From Pirellulales bacterium (GTDB lineage Bacteria > Planctomycetota > Planctomycetia > Pirellulales > Lacipirellulaceae), in contig JAFGFZ010000049.1 of NCBI GenBank assembly GCA_016930815.1, forward strand, positions 1 through 41,168: a stretch of 41,168 bases of DNA, given 5' to 3'. The number at the start of each line of letters is the position of its first letter. The stretch's first letter is position 1. The notes under the pieces were generated by a model. The model was not told where the DNA came from, ran no database searches, and saw nothing but the letters and a program-made list of their open reading frames with translations. A program made the translations under genes and the position numbers. This document shows, piece after piece, positions 25,412 through 33,929 of this stretch.

Positions 25412-26359
25412 CTAGGATGGGATCACTTGCAACGTACCCACGACATCCGCGACTGATAACACGCCAGCCTCGGCGAGCGCGTCGGGTAAGGCGTCGAGGA
25501 CATCCATCGTGGCTCTAGGATTGTAGAAGTTTACCGTTCCAAGTTGAACTGCTGAAGCACCAGCGACGAAAAATTCCATGCAATCATCAACGGATGCAAT
25601 CCCTCCGATTCCAATAATCGCTGTTTTCGTTGCCTGGGCCGCTTGCCAGACGCATCGGAGGGCGATCGGTTTGATGGCCGGGCCGCTGAGGCCGCCCAGG
25701 ACGTTGCCAAGCCGGGGCCGGCGCCCGCGCCAGTCGATTGCCATTCCAAGGCAGGTATTGATCAGAGCGATGGCGTCGGCTCCACCCGCCGACGCGGCTC
25801 GGGCCATGTCACAGATGCTTGTGACATTGGGAGTCAGCTTGGCCACAATCGGGAGTGCACTGGCGGCACGACATGCCGCGACCAGCCGCTCGCACTGGAT
25901 TGGATCCGTACCGAAATCAACACCATGGCTGACGTTCGGACAGGATATGTTCAATTCGATACCGGCCAGGCTCGCCTGCCCACTTGTGGTTGAAGCATGA
26001 CTGAGCCGCTCTGCCAACTCGACAAATTCTGTTTGATTTCGACCGGCGATACTGGCCAGAATCGGAACGCCGAGTTCAGCCAAATAGGGCAGAATGTGGA
26101 CGATGAACTGTTCCATTCCATCATTATCGAGCCCGATTGAATTCAAGAGACCCGCCGCCGTTTCAACCGTTCGCAGAGGTGGATTACCCTTGCGAGGTTC
26201 CTTCGTGATTGTTTTGGGAATGATCCCGCCGAGCCGTTTCAGATCAACGAAGGCTTCCATCTCGCGAGCGTAACCAAAGGTACCGGAAGCAACCAGGATG
26301 GGATTTGGCAGCTGAAGCCGGCCGAGTTGGACCTGCAAATCGATATCCGCGCGCGTCAC
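25412..26359 (-). CDS. pyrD: Dihydroorotate dehydrogenase, class 1B type catalytic subunit
   Basis: This FMN enzyme oxidises dihydroorotate to orotate in pyrimidine synthesis. The motif [12 protein letters not shown] carries the catalytic Cys typical of class 1 enzymes (class 2 use Ser). The FMN and substrate elements [43 protein letters not shown] and IGIGGI are all present. The frame opens at 26566, but GTG at 26359 has GGAG seven bases before it and gives ~315 residues, the family length; the 69 extra N-terminal residues have no family character. Class 1B enzymes normally pair with a PyrK electron-transfer subunit, which is not in this window. Confidence 0.92.
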   Translation of the reverse strand: MTRADIDLQVQLGRLQLPNPILVASGTFGYAREMEAFVDLKRLGGIIPKTITKEPRKGNPPLRTVETAAGLLNSIGLDNDGMEQFIVHILPYLAELGVPILASIAGRNQTEFVELAERLSHASTTSGQASLAGIELNISCPNVSHGVDFGTDPIQCERLVAACRAASALPIVAKLTPNVTSICDMARAASAGGADAIALINTCLGMAIDWRGRRPRLGNVLGGLSGPAIKPIALRCVWQAAQATKTAIIGIGGIASVDDCMEFFVAGASAVQLGTVNFYNPRATMDVLDALPDALAEAGVLSVADVVGTLQVIPS

Positions 26360-26493
26360 GTGGCAACTCCGGTATGTTGTGCGTTTCTTTACAGTCAATG
26401 TAGCGAGTGATGATCGCAGCAACAATGCGCGCAGACCAGCGAAGCCCCGCACGCAGAATGCAGGAGCTACGCTGCCGGAGATTGTCAGCCAAT

Positions 26494-26712
26494 TCAGATG
26501 ATTCCGCCGTGCGTGCGGAACGGCTTCATATGACTGGGTTGATCCAGAAACCAGATCCGTTCCCACTCATCCAGGAATGACCGGAGATCTTCCGATGTCC
26601 AAATCAGTTCTTGGGCGCGGCGTGTCCGGTCGCCTGAATAGATTGGGACCAAACAGCCTGTATTGATCGCGAACATCATGCCCGCGATACCGGCCAATAA
26701 TAACTTGCGCAT
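26494..26712 (-). CDS. Small lipoprotein-like conserved-looking protein
   Basis: A 72-residue protein starts [20 protein letters not shown]. The hydrophobic leader ending in NTGC resembles a lipobox, so it may be a lipoprotein or an exported peptide. The rest is charged and aromatic-rich ([20 protein letters not shown], then PFRTHGGII). ATG at 26712 is preferred over the TTG one codon upstream because GGAGGAG lies eight bases before it. It is upstream of pyrD on the same strand. Function is unknown; I have the impression that similar short proteins occur in Pirellulales, but this is memory, not evidence from the sequence. Confidence 0.7.
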   Translation of the reverse strand: MRKLLLAGIAGMMFAINTGCLVPIYSGDRTRRAQELIWTSEDLRSFLDEWERIWFLDQPSHMKPFRTHGGII

Positions 26713-26983
26713 CAAAACAACTCCTCCATGAGACAGCAGTAGGGTGTATCCTCAATTTCTTGGAACAGAACCTCATTCCCGTTTTCTTACCCGAAACGGA
26801 GGGGACGTATACCCGGCATGCCAATATGGTTCGCAAGATATTCGTTTCTGCGGGAATCCGCAGGGGACCCCGTTGGATCAAACAGGGTCTTGAAAAATTT
26901 GGATAAGGGTTGGAAGCATACCGTGATGCAACCATTGCGCCGAGGGCAGTTTACGTGGGAAAAGTGACCGACCGTGGGCTGGA

Positions 26984-27403
26984 TCAGCCTGGTCTCGTTG
27001 GGCCTGCGTCGTAACTCGATGGAGACCGATAGGTGCCGTCACTTGCAGGAGGTGAATCGGTTGGCGAGGGTGCGATGTTGATTTTCTTAAGAGCGGCAGC
27101 TTCCGCTTCGGCGGCCGCCTTCCGTTCCAGTTCTCGAACCCGTTCCTCCATCTCTTTTCCCGGCTTGAACGTCACCACAAACTTTTTTGGCACAAGGACT
27201 TTCGCGCCAGTTCGGGGGTTCCGGGCCTTGCGAGCGGCCCGTTGTTTCACCTCAAAGACGCCAAAGTTTCGTAACTCAATACGGCGATCCTGAACGAGTG
27301 TCTCTACGATCGCGTCGAACGTTTTCTGGACGATTTTCTTCGTTTTGAGCTGAGTTAGCCCAATTTCCTCCGATATCGTCTTCACGATTTCTTTCTTGGT
27401 CAC
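26984..27403 (-). CDS. HU/IHF-family DNA-binding protein with C-terminal tail
   Basis: This is a nucleoid-associated protein that bends and compacts DNA as a dimer. Residues 1-~90 fit HU: the start [15 protein letters not shown], the dimer helices, [14 protein letters not shown] and the DNA-binding arm [17 protein letters not shown], ending [14 protein letters not shown]. The frame opens at 27496, but GTG at 27403 has GGAG nine bases upstream and begins exactly at the HU start, giving 139 residues. The extra ~45 C-terminal residues begin as a charged helix ([18 protein letters not shown]) and end in a Pro/Ser-rich tail, an extension that E. coli HU lacks. It is monocistronic as far as can be seen. 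Confidence 0.9.
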   Translation of the reverse strand: MTKKEIVKTISEEIGLTQLKTKKIVQKTFDAIVETLVQDRRIELRNFGVFEVKQRAARKARNPRTGAKVLVPKKFVVTFKPGKEMEERVRELERKAAAEAEAAALKKINIAPSPTDSPPASDGTYRSPSSYDAGPTRPG

Positions 27404-27926
27404 GGTCCGAATCTCCGTGGGGCAAGAGGGGCATCGGAAGCCCGAAATGGTCCAACTGGAGTTATGCCCTTCATGCTCCAAGTGTAATTGGCGCAAGTAC
27501 TAGTGTCAAGTTCGACATCTCGAAACATGTCTGGGGTCGCTCTTCTAGTGAGCGTCCTTGGTGATATTTCCATCGATACCTTGTGTCGGGATGTGGTGCA
27601 CCAAGTGTAAGTTGTCAAAGAACTTATAGCCAAAAGTCGCAAGAATAGTCCAGCAAAATCGCCATAAATCCTTGCAAGAAAATGGCTTATGAAAAAACGG
27701 AGGTCTCGTCCAGGGAACACTTTTCATTGGCAACCCCGTTTTCTGGCCGGCCACTCGAATACCGGCCTTCTGGTGATATCGGTTTCTTGATTGGAAAACT
27801 TTGTTTTACCCGCAATGTCGCGGCAATCGGCAATTTCGACCATTTCGGGACATGGACGATACGATTGGCTGGATGCATGCATGACTTGAAACGAGCCCGT
27901 GATCCTAGGTCTTCGATCCGGCCGGC
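27404..27926. other. Gene-free stretch upstream of the HU gene
   Basis: No credible gene is seen in these ~520 bases. They should hold the HU promoter and leader. The only structure I noticed is a direct repeat, CCAAGTGTAA, at 27478-27487 and 27601-27610. A TTGACA hexamer reads on the minus strand near 27613-27618, without a good -10 partner. Confidence 0.4.
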
Positions 27927-28343
27927 TCAGAGGAGCATCACATTGGCCCGTTGTTCGATCTCTTCCAGCGAGAAGAGCCGTCCCTGACCACTTCCGGGGC
28001 AGTTTTGGCAGGTTGCCGCCCAGGTTTCTGGAGTACGGAGATTCGATCTCCAGAAAGGCCAGGTGCGGCACTGGCGAGGCCGGGCGGAATAAACGGCGCA
28101 ACGGCGGGTGCCGGGATCGAAAAAAACGCAATCGTCATTCGGGAGTTCCACAAGGCTCTTGCGGATACCGATTGGACGGACGTACCACGCTTCGAAGGTG
28201 TCGCAATCCATCTCCATCAGCGCGGCCATTTCTTGGATTTCTCGTTGATTGACCCAAACGTAGCCGGGTGCCCCGGTGCAGCAATCGCCACAAGATCTGC
28301 AGCGGAATCTCAGGCCATCCTGATACCAGCGATCAATTTTCAT
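27927..28343 (-). CDS. YkgJ-type cysteine-cluster protein (putative metal/Fe-S binding)
   Basis: The 138-residue protein matches the YkgJ / zinc- or iron-chelating cysteine-cluster family. It has FRCRSCGDCCTGAPGYVWV near the N-terminus (C15, C18, C21, C22), then C72 (DDCVFF), C82 (RRCAVYSARP), C92 (RQCRTWPFW) and C112/C115 (CQNC). These probably bind an Fe-S cluster or zinc. Its ATG overlaps the stop of the upstream FAD/Fe-S dehydrogenase in an ATGA, so it is translationally coupled to it and may help in maturation or electron transfer of that enzyme; this is inference from coupling. The stop is near 27927, with a gene-free stretch beyond. Confidence 0.85.
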   Translation of the reverse strand: MKIDRWYQDGLRFRCRSCGDCCTGAPGYVWVNQREIQEMAALMEMDCDTFEAWYVRPIGIRKSLVELPNDDCVFFDPGTRRCAVYSARPRQCRTWPFWRSNLRTPETWAATCQNCPGSGQGRLFSLEEIEQRANVMLL

Positions 28344-31339
28344 AGCCGGCCTTTCCTCGAACGGGCTGTTGGATGTTCGGTCGTCAATGCATCGCCCAAT
28401 TCCGGCATCAATCCGTACGCGAATGCCAGGAGTTTGATGGGATGGGTCGTTGGAGTGATCATGCCATGCTCCATTTGCATTTTACACATACAGCACTCGG
28501 TCATCCCGACATCGATGGGAGCTTGACGGAGTCCATTGATCAAGGGCAAGCCAGCTCGGAGACTGTTCCGGTAGTTCCGCTTTGCCAATCCATACGTTCC
28601 AGCCATGCCGCTGCATCCTTTTTCCAGTGTCTCTATACGAAGGCCTGGGACCAGGCCAAGCAAGTTTTTTGCTGGTGTACCGACTTCAAGTGCCTTGACA
28701 TGGCATGGGACATGGTACCCGACCATGAGTGCCAGTGGCGTGAAATCGAGTCTCAGTTGACCGCGTTGGTGTAATTTCCACAGGTAGAAGCATGCCTCTC
28801 GCGTGGCCCGCGCAACCAGCAGAACATCTTCATCATCCGGGATCAAGAGTGGGTATTCGTGGGTAAGTGCCAACGCGGCCGAAGGTTCCGTGGCAATGAT
28901 CGTGTAGCCCTGTCGAACGGCTTCCGCCAGGATCGCGACATTATGTCGAGCGATCGCTCGGGCAGCTTCGATAGCCCCATGGGCGATGAGAGTCATGGCT
29001 GAATACTTCTGACGCGGTGGGACAAAGACGGGAATGTGATTATGTTCCAGGACCGCGACTAAGGCTTCACCAAGCTGGACGTCGAAGAAGTTCACATAGG
29101 TATCGACGAAGTATGCCACGCGCTCACTCCCCTCTCCCCGATGGGTTGGACGCGTTAACTTCCGGTGATGGGCAAGTTGCATCCAGGACCGGCGTGCGAA
29201 GCGCGGTAATTTTCGGCCCTGTGAAATTCCCAGTGTTTGCTCGATGAACCAGCGCATGAAGCGGTTTTTGATTGTCCAGTTGCAGAGGAAGCGAAAGCGG
29301 CTACCGACAGCACAGACTCCATCGATGTGCGCGAGGAGCCATTCACCGAGCTTCATCCCGCTGTCACGGATGTGGGCTGCCTTCGCTTCGATCATCAGGC
29401 GTGGAACATCGACTTGGGCCGGGCATTCCAATCGACACATGTGGCAGTGAACACAGAGATCGGCGATTTCCTTGAAGACCTCGCTGTTGATGTCCTCCCG
29501 ATCCAAATGACCGGAGAGGACCGCGCGCAGCAAGTTCGTTTTGGCCCTGGGAGATGCCTCCTCACGGGGTGCAAAGCGAAAAATAGGGCACATCCGCTTG
29601 GTCCCGGATTCAATCCGGCAGACCCCGCAATGGTTGCAGATATCGACCGCGGATGGGATTCCGTCCGGTTGCCAGTCCAATTGCCAGTCCAAGACCTCGG
29701 CCGATAGGCGGCTTGTGTGCGTTTCGTCTGGTTTTCTTGGCAGAACCGGATAGATGGCGCCGGCAAGTAGATCCAGCGGCTGGACCGGTGACGTTGGAAC
29801 GATTTTGCCTGGATTGAGGATATTCTCCGGATCAAAGATATGCTTGACCGCTTGAAAAAGGGCATGAACCGGGCCGTATTGCTTTTCCAGATAGGGTGTC
29901 CGGCTTAATCCATCCCCCTGTTCCCCACTGATGGTCCCGTCCAGTTCCCATACATGGGTATACAAGGCGTCGGCCAGTGCGGTGAGCCGGTACCGATCTT
30001 GTGGATCGGAGATGTTGATCAGGGGGCGGATATGAATCTGGCCTTGGCCGGCATGCGCGAAGAGGGAGGCAGTAACTTCCAGGCGTTTTAAGATATTTTG
30101 AGCGAATGCCAGCATTTTGGCCACCGCCATCGGCGGAACGGCAATGTCTTCAACAAATGGTACGGGCCGGGAATTACCCTTCATGCGATACAAAGTGGGA
30201 GCAAATCCTCGTGCCAGATCCCAGCAGAGGGCAATATCTTCTGGCTCGTCGGCGATGTAGGATCCCGCTGCCAGACCGGTTTCATGGCTGATTCGATCAA
30301 CGGCCTTCTTGACGCGATGGGAAACTTCGCGCGGGTCGCTCCCTTCAAATTCCACCAGCAGCAGAGCCTCGGCGGCACCAGAAACCATCAACTCAAAACG
30401 GATATCAGATTCGCGTGCAAGGTTGATGTGGCGGCGGTCCATCAAATCGCATGCGGTTGGTGCAAGAGGCAGGATTTCAGCCACGGCGAAAGCGGCCTTC
30501 TCAAGGCGGTCGAAAAGAAAAATAACGCATTGTTGGATTGGCGCGATCGGTTCGGTTTTCAAGGTGGCCTGGGTGACCACCGCCAATGTCCCTTCGCTTC
30601 CAGCAAGCAGGCGGGGCAGATGGATCTCGCCGTCCTGGAGGACATGGTGCAGGTGATATCCGCAGGAATTAACATGCGTCTTGGGTTGATGCCGAGCGAT
30701 TTCATCGGCGTGTTCGTCCAATAAAATCGCCAAGGAACGAATTCGTTGTGACAGCTGGACCGGTTCGCCACCGTCTGTGCGAGGTTGGACGGAATGGTCA
30801 CCCAGCTCGACTACCGATCCATCCGCAAGAACGACCTCGGCTGCAATGAGCTGGTTTCGGGCAGAGCCGCTGCGAAGCCAATGGTTGCCCGATGCATTCA
30901 CGGAAACAACACCACCCATGGTCCGCACTTCGCTGGTTGCCGGATCTGGTCCGAATCGACGGCCATATTTGGCAAGATGCCGATTCAGATTCTCGAGAAC
31001 GACCCCTGGCTGAACGCGAACGGTTGTTTCCGTGGTTTGGAGAACTCGCCGCATGAAGCGGCTGAAGTCCAGTACCAGTCCGGGACCTACCGTTCCACCA
31101 GCCAGACCGGATCCCGCGCCCCGAGGATGGACAGGGATGCCCCCTGCGGCGGCATACTGCACCACAGCGACCACATCCGCCGTGGTCCGAGGTCGTACAA
31201 CGCCGAGCGGATCCATGGCAAAAAGGCTCGCATCGGTCGCATAGAGCTGGCGAAAAACCGGATCGCAACGGACCTCGCCCGCGATCAGTCCGCGTAAGTC
31301 TTCTTCAATTCGCTGCCGCTCTCGGTCCATGGATGCCAT
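28340..31339 (-). CDS. FAD-linked oxidase fused to Fe-S and CCG (GlpC/LutA-like) domains
   Basis: This 999-residue fused flavoprotein oxidoreductase resembles D-lactate/glycolate/D-2-hydroxyglutarate dehydrogenases (Dld/Ydi-type). Residues ~48-260 are a PP-loop FAD-binding domain (RGAGSGLAGGT, GGVVSVNASGNH), and ~260-515 the FAD-oxidase C-terminal domain (LFAHAGQGQIHIRP, GTISGEQGDG, DPENILNPGK). A [4Fe-4S] pair follows: C568/C571/C574 with C584 and C629/C632/C635 with C639. The C-terminal ~250 residues carry CCG-type motifs (YHVPCHVKAL, KGCSGMAGTYG, TECCMCKMQM). It should oxidise a 2-hydroxy acid and pass electrons to the quinone pool. ATG at 31339 lacks a clear Shine-Dalgarno; M4 at 31330 is an alternative. 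The downstream YkgJ-type gene overlaps its stop by four bases. The substrate is not known. Confidence 0.88.
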   Translation of the reverse strand: MASMDRERQRIEEDLRGLIAGEVRCDPVFRQLYATDASLFAMDPLGVVRPRTTADVVAVVQYAAAGGIPVHPRGAGSGLAGGTVGPGLVLDFSRFMRRVLQTTETTVRVQPGVVLENLNRHLAKYGRRFGPDPATSEVRTMGGVVSVNASGNHWLRSGSARNQLIAAEVVLADGSVVELGDHSVQPRTDGGEPVQLSQRIRSLAILLDEHADEIARHQPKTHVNSCGYHLHHVLQDGEIHLPRLLAGSEGTLAVVTQATLKTEPIAPIQQCVIFLFDRLEKAAFAVAEILPLAPTACDLMDRRHINLARESDIRFELMVSGAAEALLLVEFEGSDPREVSHRVKKAVDRISHETGLAAGSYIADEPEDIALCWDLARGFAPTLYRMKGNSRPVPFVEDIAVPPMAVAKMLAFAQNILKRLEVTASLFAHAGQGQIHIRPLINISDPQDRYRLTALADALYTHVWELDGTISGEQGDGLSRTPYLEKQYGPVHALFQAVKHIFDPENILNPGKIVPTSPVQPLDLLAGAIYPVLPRKPDETHTSRLSAEVLDWQLDWQPDGIPSAVDICNHCGVCRIESGTKRMCPIFRFAPREEASPRAKTNLLRAVLSGHLDREDINSEVFKEIADLCVHCHMCRLECPAQVDVPRLMIEAKAAHIRDSGMKLGEWLLAHIDGVCAVGSRFRFLCNWTIKNRFMRWFIEQTLGISQGRKLPRFARRSWMQLAHHRKLTRPTHRGEGSERVAYFVDTYVNFFDVQLGEALVAVLEHNHIPVFVPPRQKYSAMTLIAHGAIEAARAIARHNVAILAEAVRQGYTIIATEPSAALALTHEYPLLIPDDEDVLLVARATREACFYLWKLHQRGQLRLDFTPLALMVGYHVPCHVKALEVGTPAKNLLGLVPGLRIETLEKGCSGMAGTYGLAKRNYRNSLRAGLPLINGLRQAPIDVGMTECCMCKMQMEHGMITPTTHPIKLLAFAYGLMPELGDALTTEHPTARSRKGRL

Positions 31340-31378
31340 CGATGTTCGTGGATAATCTGGAAAGGACGTGCTGGCCTA

Positions 31379-31442
31379 AACCGGCCGGTTCTCCGAAACC
31401 GGCCGGTTCTCCGAAACCGGCCGGTTCCTAAACCGGCCGGTT
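31379..31442. repeat. Four tandem copies of the palindrome AACCGGCCGGTT
   Basis: The 12-base perfect palindrome AACCGGCCGGTT occurs at 31379-31390, 31397-31408, 31415-31426 and 31431-31442, with spacings of 18, 18 and 16 bases; the first two linkers are CTCCGA. The last copy encodes the final four residues (NRPV) of the folE product, and folE's TAG stop (31428-31430) lies in the linker. The array could form several alternative hairpins and may serve as the folE terminator. Confidence 0.85.
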
Positions 31443-32012
31443 CCCATAGATCAGTGTCATCACCTCCGATCGGCTTGAAAGGTTGGAACGGAAGAGGCCT
31501 TTCATGGCGGAGGTCACACAAACACTTCCCGGCTTCCGGACTCCGCGTATCGTCATGCAGGTATGTGTGGCTTCAATCACAACGGCAACTCCTTTGACAT
31601 CCAATTCATCGATCAGAAGGTTGGCAATCTCTTCCGTCATCCGCTCCTGAACCTGGGGCCGCCGCGAGACGACTTCCACCACGCGTGCGAGCTTGCTCAG
31701 CCCAACCACGCGTCCGTCAGGTATGTAACCAATGTGCGCCAAGCCGCTGAACGGGAGGAGATGATGTTCGCACATGCTGTGGAAGCAGATGTCTCGTACA
31801 AGGACCATCTCATCGTAGCTCTCGGTAAAGAACTTCTTCAAATGGATGCTCGGATCATCGTGCAAACCACTGAACATCTCCGCGTACATCCGCGCGACGC
31901 GAGCGGGGGTTTCTTGCAGCCCTTCTCGATCTGGATTTTCTCCAATGGCCAGAAGAATCTCTCGGATTGCCTGCTCGATCCGGGGCAGGTCGACATGCGT
32001 GGATTGACTCAT
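31428..32012 (-). CDS. folE: GTP cyclohydrolase I
   Basis: This enzyme converts GTP to dihydroneopterin triphosphate, the first step to folate and related pterins, in the cytoplasm. The 194-residue protein has the zinc ligands C81 and H84 ([10 protein letters not shown]) and C152 ([16 protein letters not shown]). Other family elements are the N-terminal helix with [35 protein letters not shown] and [14 protein letters not shown] at 32012 overlaps the TGA of a small upstream ORF as TGATG, and GAGGGA lies about five bases before it. The final residues NRPV are coded by the tandem palindrome, so the C-terminus has been reshaped by the repeat. Identification is secure. Confidence 0.96.
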   Translation of the reverse strand: MSQSTHVDLPRIEQAIREILLAIGENPDREGLQETPARVARMYAEMFSGLHDDPSIHLKKFFTESYDEMVLVRDICFHSMCEHHLLPFSGLAHIGYIPDGRVVGLSKLARVVEVVSRRPQVQERMTEEIANLLIDELDVKGVAVVIEATHTCMTIRGVRKPGSVCVTSAMKGLFRSNLSSRSEVMTLIYGNRPV

Positions 32013-32329
32013 CAGCTTCCCTCATACGAGCGGATTAAAAGGTCAATAATACGATGGATTGGAATCTTTTGGAACGCAAACAAACTGGGGCGGAGGGTAT
32101 TTCCAACGATATCCGTTAGAAATCGATTCCAGACCCTATGCATTCCCAGTGGCCATTCGCTGATGCTGTCAACCAATTCGTCACTAACCAATGACATCGG
32201 GAGCTGGATGACATACCAGAGCATCGGGGCTACCGACGCAGGGAAAGTAAACGACGCCGCAAAGCGCTGTTTAGGCCGGTAGTGATGCAGGATGTTGGAC
32301 CTGTCGTTTAGAGTCTTAGTCTGTAACAT
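32012..32329 (-). CDS. Possible small hypothetical protein upstream of folE
   Basis: A 105-residue frame ends in TGATG with the folE start, the layout of translationally coupled genes. The interior ([43 protein letters not shown]) looks like a real helical protein rather than random shadow. Against it, ATG at 32329 has no ribosome binding site, the first ~35 residues look unlike protein, and no family is recognised. It could be the surviving C-terminal part of a larger decayed gene. Confidence 0.35.
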   Translation of the reverse strand: MLQTKTLNDRSNILHHYRPKQRFAASFTFPASVAPMLWYVIQLPMSLVSDELVDSISEWPLGMHRVWNRFLTDIVGNTLRPSLFAFQKIPIHRIIDLLIRSYEGS

Positions 32330-32430
32330 GCGCGCACGCTGTGCGCAACTTTAAACACGAAATCCGGCATCCGAAACAAATTCAAAATCATAAATCCGAA
32401 TACCAAAACAACATAACGGCGCCGAGGCAT
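32330..32430. other. AT-rich intergenic block with recurring CCGAA/AAATCCG phrases
   Basis: The stretch 32350-32415 is rich in A and in the phrases AAATCCGGCATCCGAA and AAATCCGAATACC, which read as degenerate copies of one another. A GCGCAC/GTGCGC inverted repeat lies just before it (32332-32345). No gene is seen. It looks like a dispersed low-complexity repeat, though this window alone cannot show it. Confidence 0.3.
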
Positions 32431-32434
32431 CAAG

Positions 32435-32614
32435 TCAATCCGCTCGGTAGCCCGGCCGATCTGGTGATGGCGGCATTTTCAGCATCTTGACACCCTCGGA
32501 TCGCGCTTCAAAATGAGCCACATCGGCCTGAATCATCGCGCCATGTTCCAAACGCAAATGCTGGATGTGACTGCGTTCTAAGACCAACCCGTGACAATTC
32601 GTGATGGTTTCCAA
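32435..32614 (-). pseudogene. Possible gene fragment ahead of nth
   Basis: A minus-strand frame reads from a TTG at 32614 to TGA, with a tail HLRLEHGAMIQADVAHFEAR then MLKMPPSPDRPGYRAD. The codon pattern is protein-like, with acidic and hydrophobic alternation. Its 5' end overlaps the start of nth on the other strand, no ribosome binding site is seen, and the family is not recognised. It could be a small gene or the end of a lost one. Confidence 0.3.
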
Positions 32615-33311
32615 ACAACGCCCGCCGAATGAAAAGAGTCCAAGTGCTTCGGATCGCCGCCGAGCGCGGCAAGTTGTTGCAAGGCTAAAAGACAATTATC
32701 CGGACGTCACCAGTGCTTTGGCGCACCAGAATCCGTTCCAATTACTCATTGCGACCATACTATCGGCACAGTGTACGGACAAACAAGTCAACCTTGTCAC
32801 CAAAGAACTTTTTAAGAAGTATCCATCGGCGACTCATTTTGCCCAGGCTCCTATCACGGACATCGAGAAGGCAATCCGAAGTACTGGTTTTTTTCACAAT
32901 AAGGCGAAAAACATCCGGGCATGCTGTGTGGCATTAGTTGAACAGTTTCAGGGGCAAGTCCCGCAGGATCTCGATACCCTGACCGCGCTTCCCGGAATCG
33001 GTCGCAAAACGGCAAACGTGGTTCTAGGAACGGCATTTGGACTGGCAACCGGGATCGTTGTCGATACGCATGTTGGCCGGATTTGCCGGCGCCTCGGACT
33101 AACGGCCCAGAAAGATGCGGTCAAGGTGGAAAAGGACCTGATGCAAGTCGTACCGAAAGCGGAATGGATTGATTTTTCGCACCGCTTGATTCACCACGGC
33201 CGACAGGTCTGTTCGTCTCGTAAGCCACGGTGTGATGCATGTTCCCTGGAAGGCATTTGCCCAAAAATCGGTCTTGAGAAGGATGGTTCCCATTCAAAAA
33301 AGAAACCCTAA
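32604..33311 (+). CDS. nth: Endonuclease III
   Basis: This base-excision repair DNA glycosylase/AP lyase acts on oxidised pyrimidines. The helix-hairpin-helix reads LPGIGRKTANVVLG with the catalytic lysine K136 (numbered from a GTG one codon upstream), and D155 lies in VVDTHVGRICRRLGL. The [4Fe-4S] loop C-x6-C-x2-C-x5-C is exact (C204, C211, C214, C220). GTG at 32601 and ATG at 32604 are adjacent starts; ATG is preferred. The first ~27 residues are a basic extension (SASDRRRARQVVARL) beyond the E. coli start. dcd follows 17 bases later on the same strand. The Fe-S cluster would depend on the nifU/nifS system nearby. Confidence 0.95.
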   Translation: MVSKQRPPNEKSPSASDRRRARQVVARLKDNYPDVTSALAHQNPFQLLIATILSAQCTDKQVNLVTKELFKKYPSATHFAQAPITDIEKAIRSTGFFHNKAKNIRACCVALVEQFQGQVPQDLDTLTALPGIGRKTANVVLGTAFGLATGIVVDTHVGRICRRLGLTAQKDAVKVEKDLMQVVPKAEWIDFSHRLIHHGRQVCSSRKPRCDACSLEGICPKIGLEKDGSHSKKKP

Positions 33312-33328
33312 CCAAGCGTTGAAATACC

Positions 33329-33904
33329 ATGATTCTATCCGGACAAGAAATTCGTAAGCGTCTTGGCGGCGATATAGAGATCGAACCGTTCCATGAGTCA
33401 CAAATTGGTCCGAACAGCTACAATTTATCGCTGCATCATGAATTGATGGTCTATGAAGAAGTCGTTCTGGACATGGCCAAGGCCAACCGGGTGCGGCGGA
33501 TTCCAATCCCGCAAGAGGGGCTGGTTCTCAGCCCGAATCAGCTCTATCTGGGCCGTACCATCGAACGGACGGCAACCCACAACCTGGTTCCTCAGATCGA
33601 AGGACGTTCCTCGATTGGCCGGTTGGGCCTGTTCATCCATGTGACGGCTGGATTTGGTGATGTTGGTTTCTCAGGATATTGGACGCTTGAAATGTTTTGT
33701 GTCCAGCCAGTGAAAATTTATTCCGGCGTGCCTGTCTGCCAGATCATCTATCACGAATTGATCGGGGATATCGTGAAATACGACGGCAAATACCAGCATA
33801 ACCGGGATATCCTGCCGAGCCTCCTTTTTCAAGAACTTGATCCAGGACGCAATCATGACCCCCAATTGTCACTCGACTTCGGTATCGAACGATCCGGTGG
33901 CTGA
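33329..33904 (+). CDS. dcd: dCTP deaminase
   Basis: This enzyme deaminates dCTP to dUTP for dTMP synthesis. The 191-residue protein has the family opening MILSGQEIRKRL, the nucleotide-binding QIEGRSSIGRLGLFIH and the catalytic motif GFGDVGFSGYWTLE with E121 as the likely general base. Later elements PVCQIIYHE and KYQHNRD are typical. Some relatives are bifunctional deaminase-diphosphatases; the sequence alone does not decide this. It is 17 bases after nth and probably cotranscribed, and it converges with the AAA+ gene. Confidence 0.95.
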   Translation: MILSGQEIRKRLGGDIEIEPFHESQIGPNSYNLSLHHELMVYEEVVLDMAKANRVRRIPIPQEGLVLSPNQLYLGRTIERTATHNLVPQIEGRSSIGRLGLFIHVTAGFGDVGFSGYWTLEMFCVQPVKIYSGVPVCQIIYHELIGDIVKYDGKYQHNRDILPSLLFQELDPGRNHDPQLSLDFGIERSGG

Positions 33905-33929
33905 GTTCGCGCCATGGGACGGATCATCG

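Noticed and set aside
27404-27926. Small ORFs in the gene-free stretch before HU
   Set aside because: They have no ribosome binding sites, overlap one another in several frames and have no recognisable protein features.
31379-31442. Possible CRISPR-like array
   Set aside because: Units are 16-18 bases and nearly all palindrome, with linkers of 4-6 bases, far too short for spacers, and no cas genes are near.
31285-31521. A minus-strand frame with a repeated GRFRRT peptide
   Set aside because: The peptide repeat comes from the tandem AACCGGCCGGTT array and the frame overlaps folE; not a gene.
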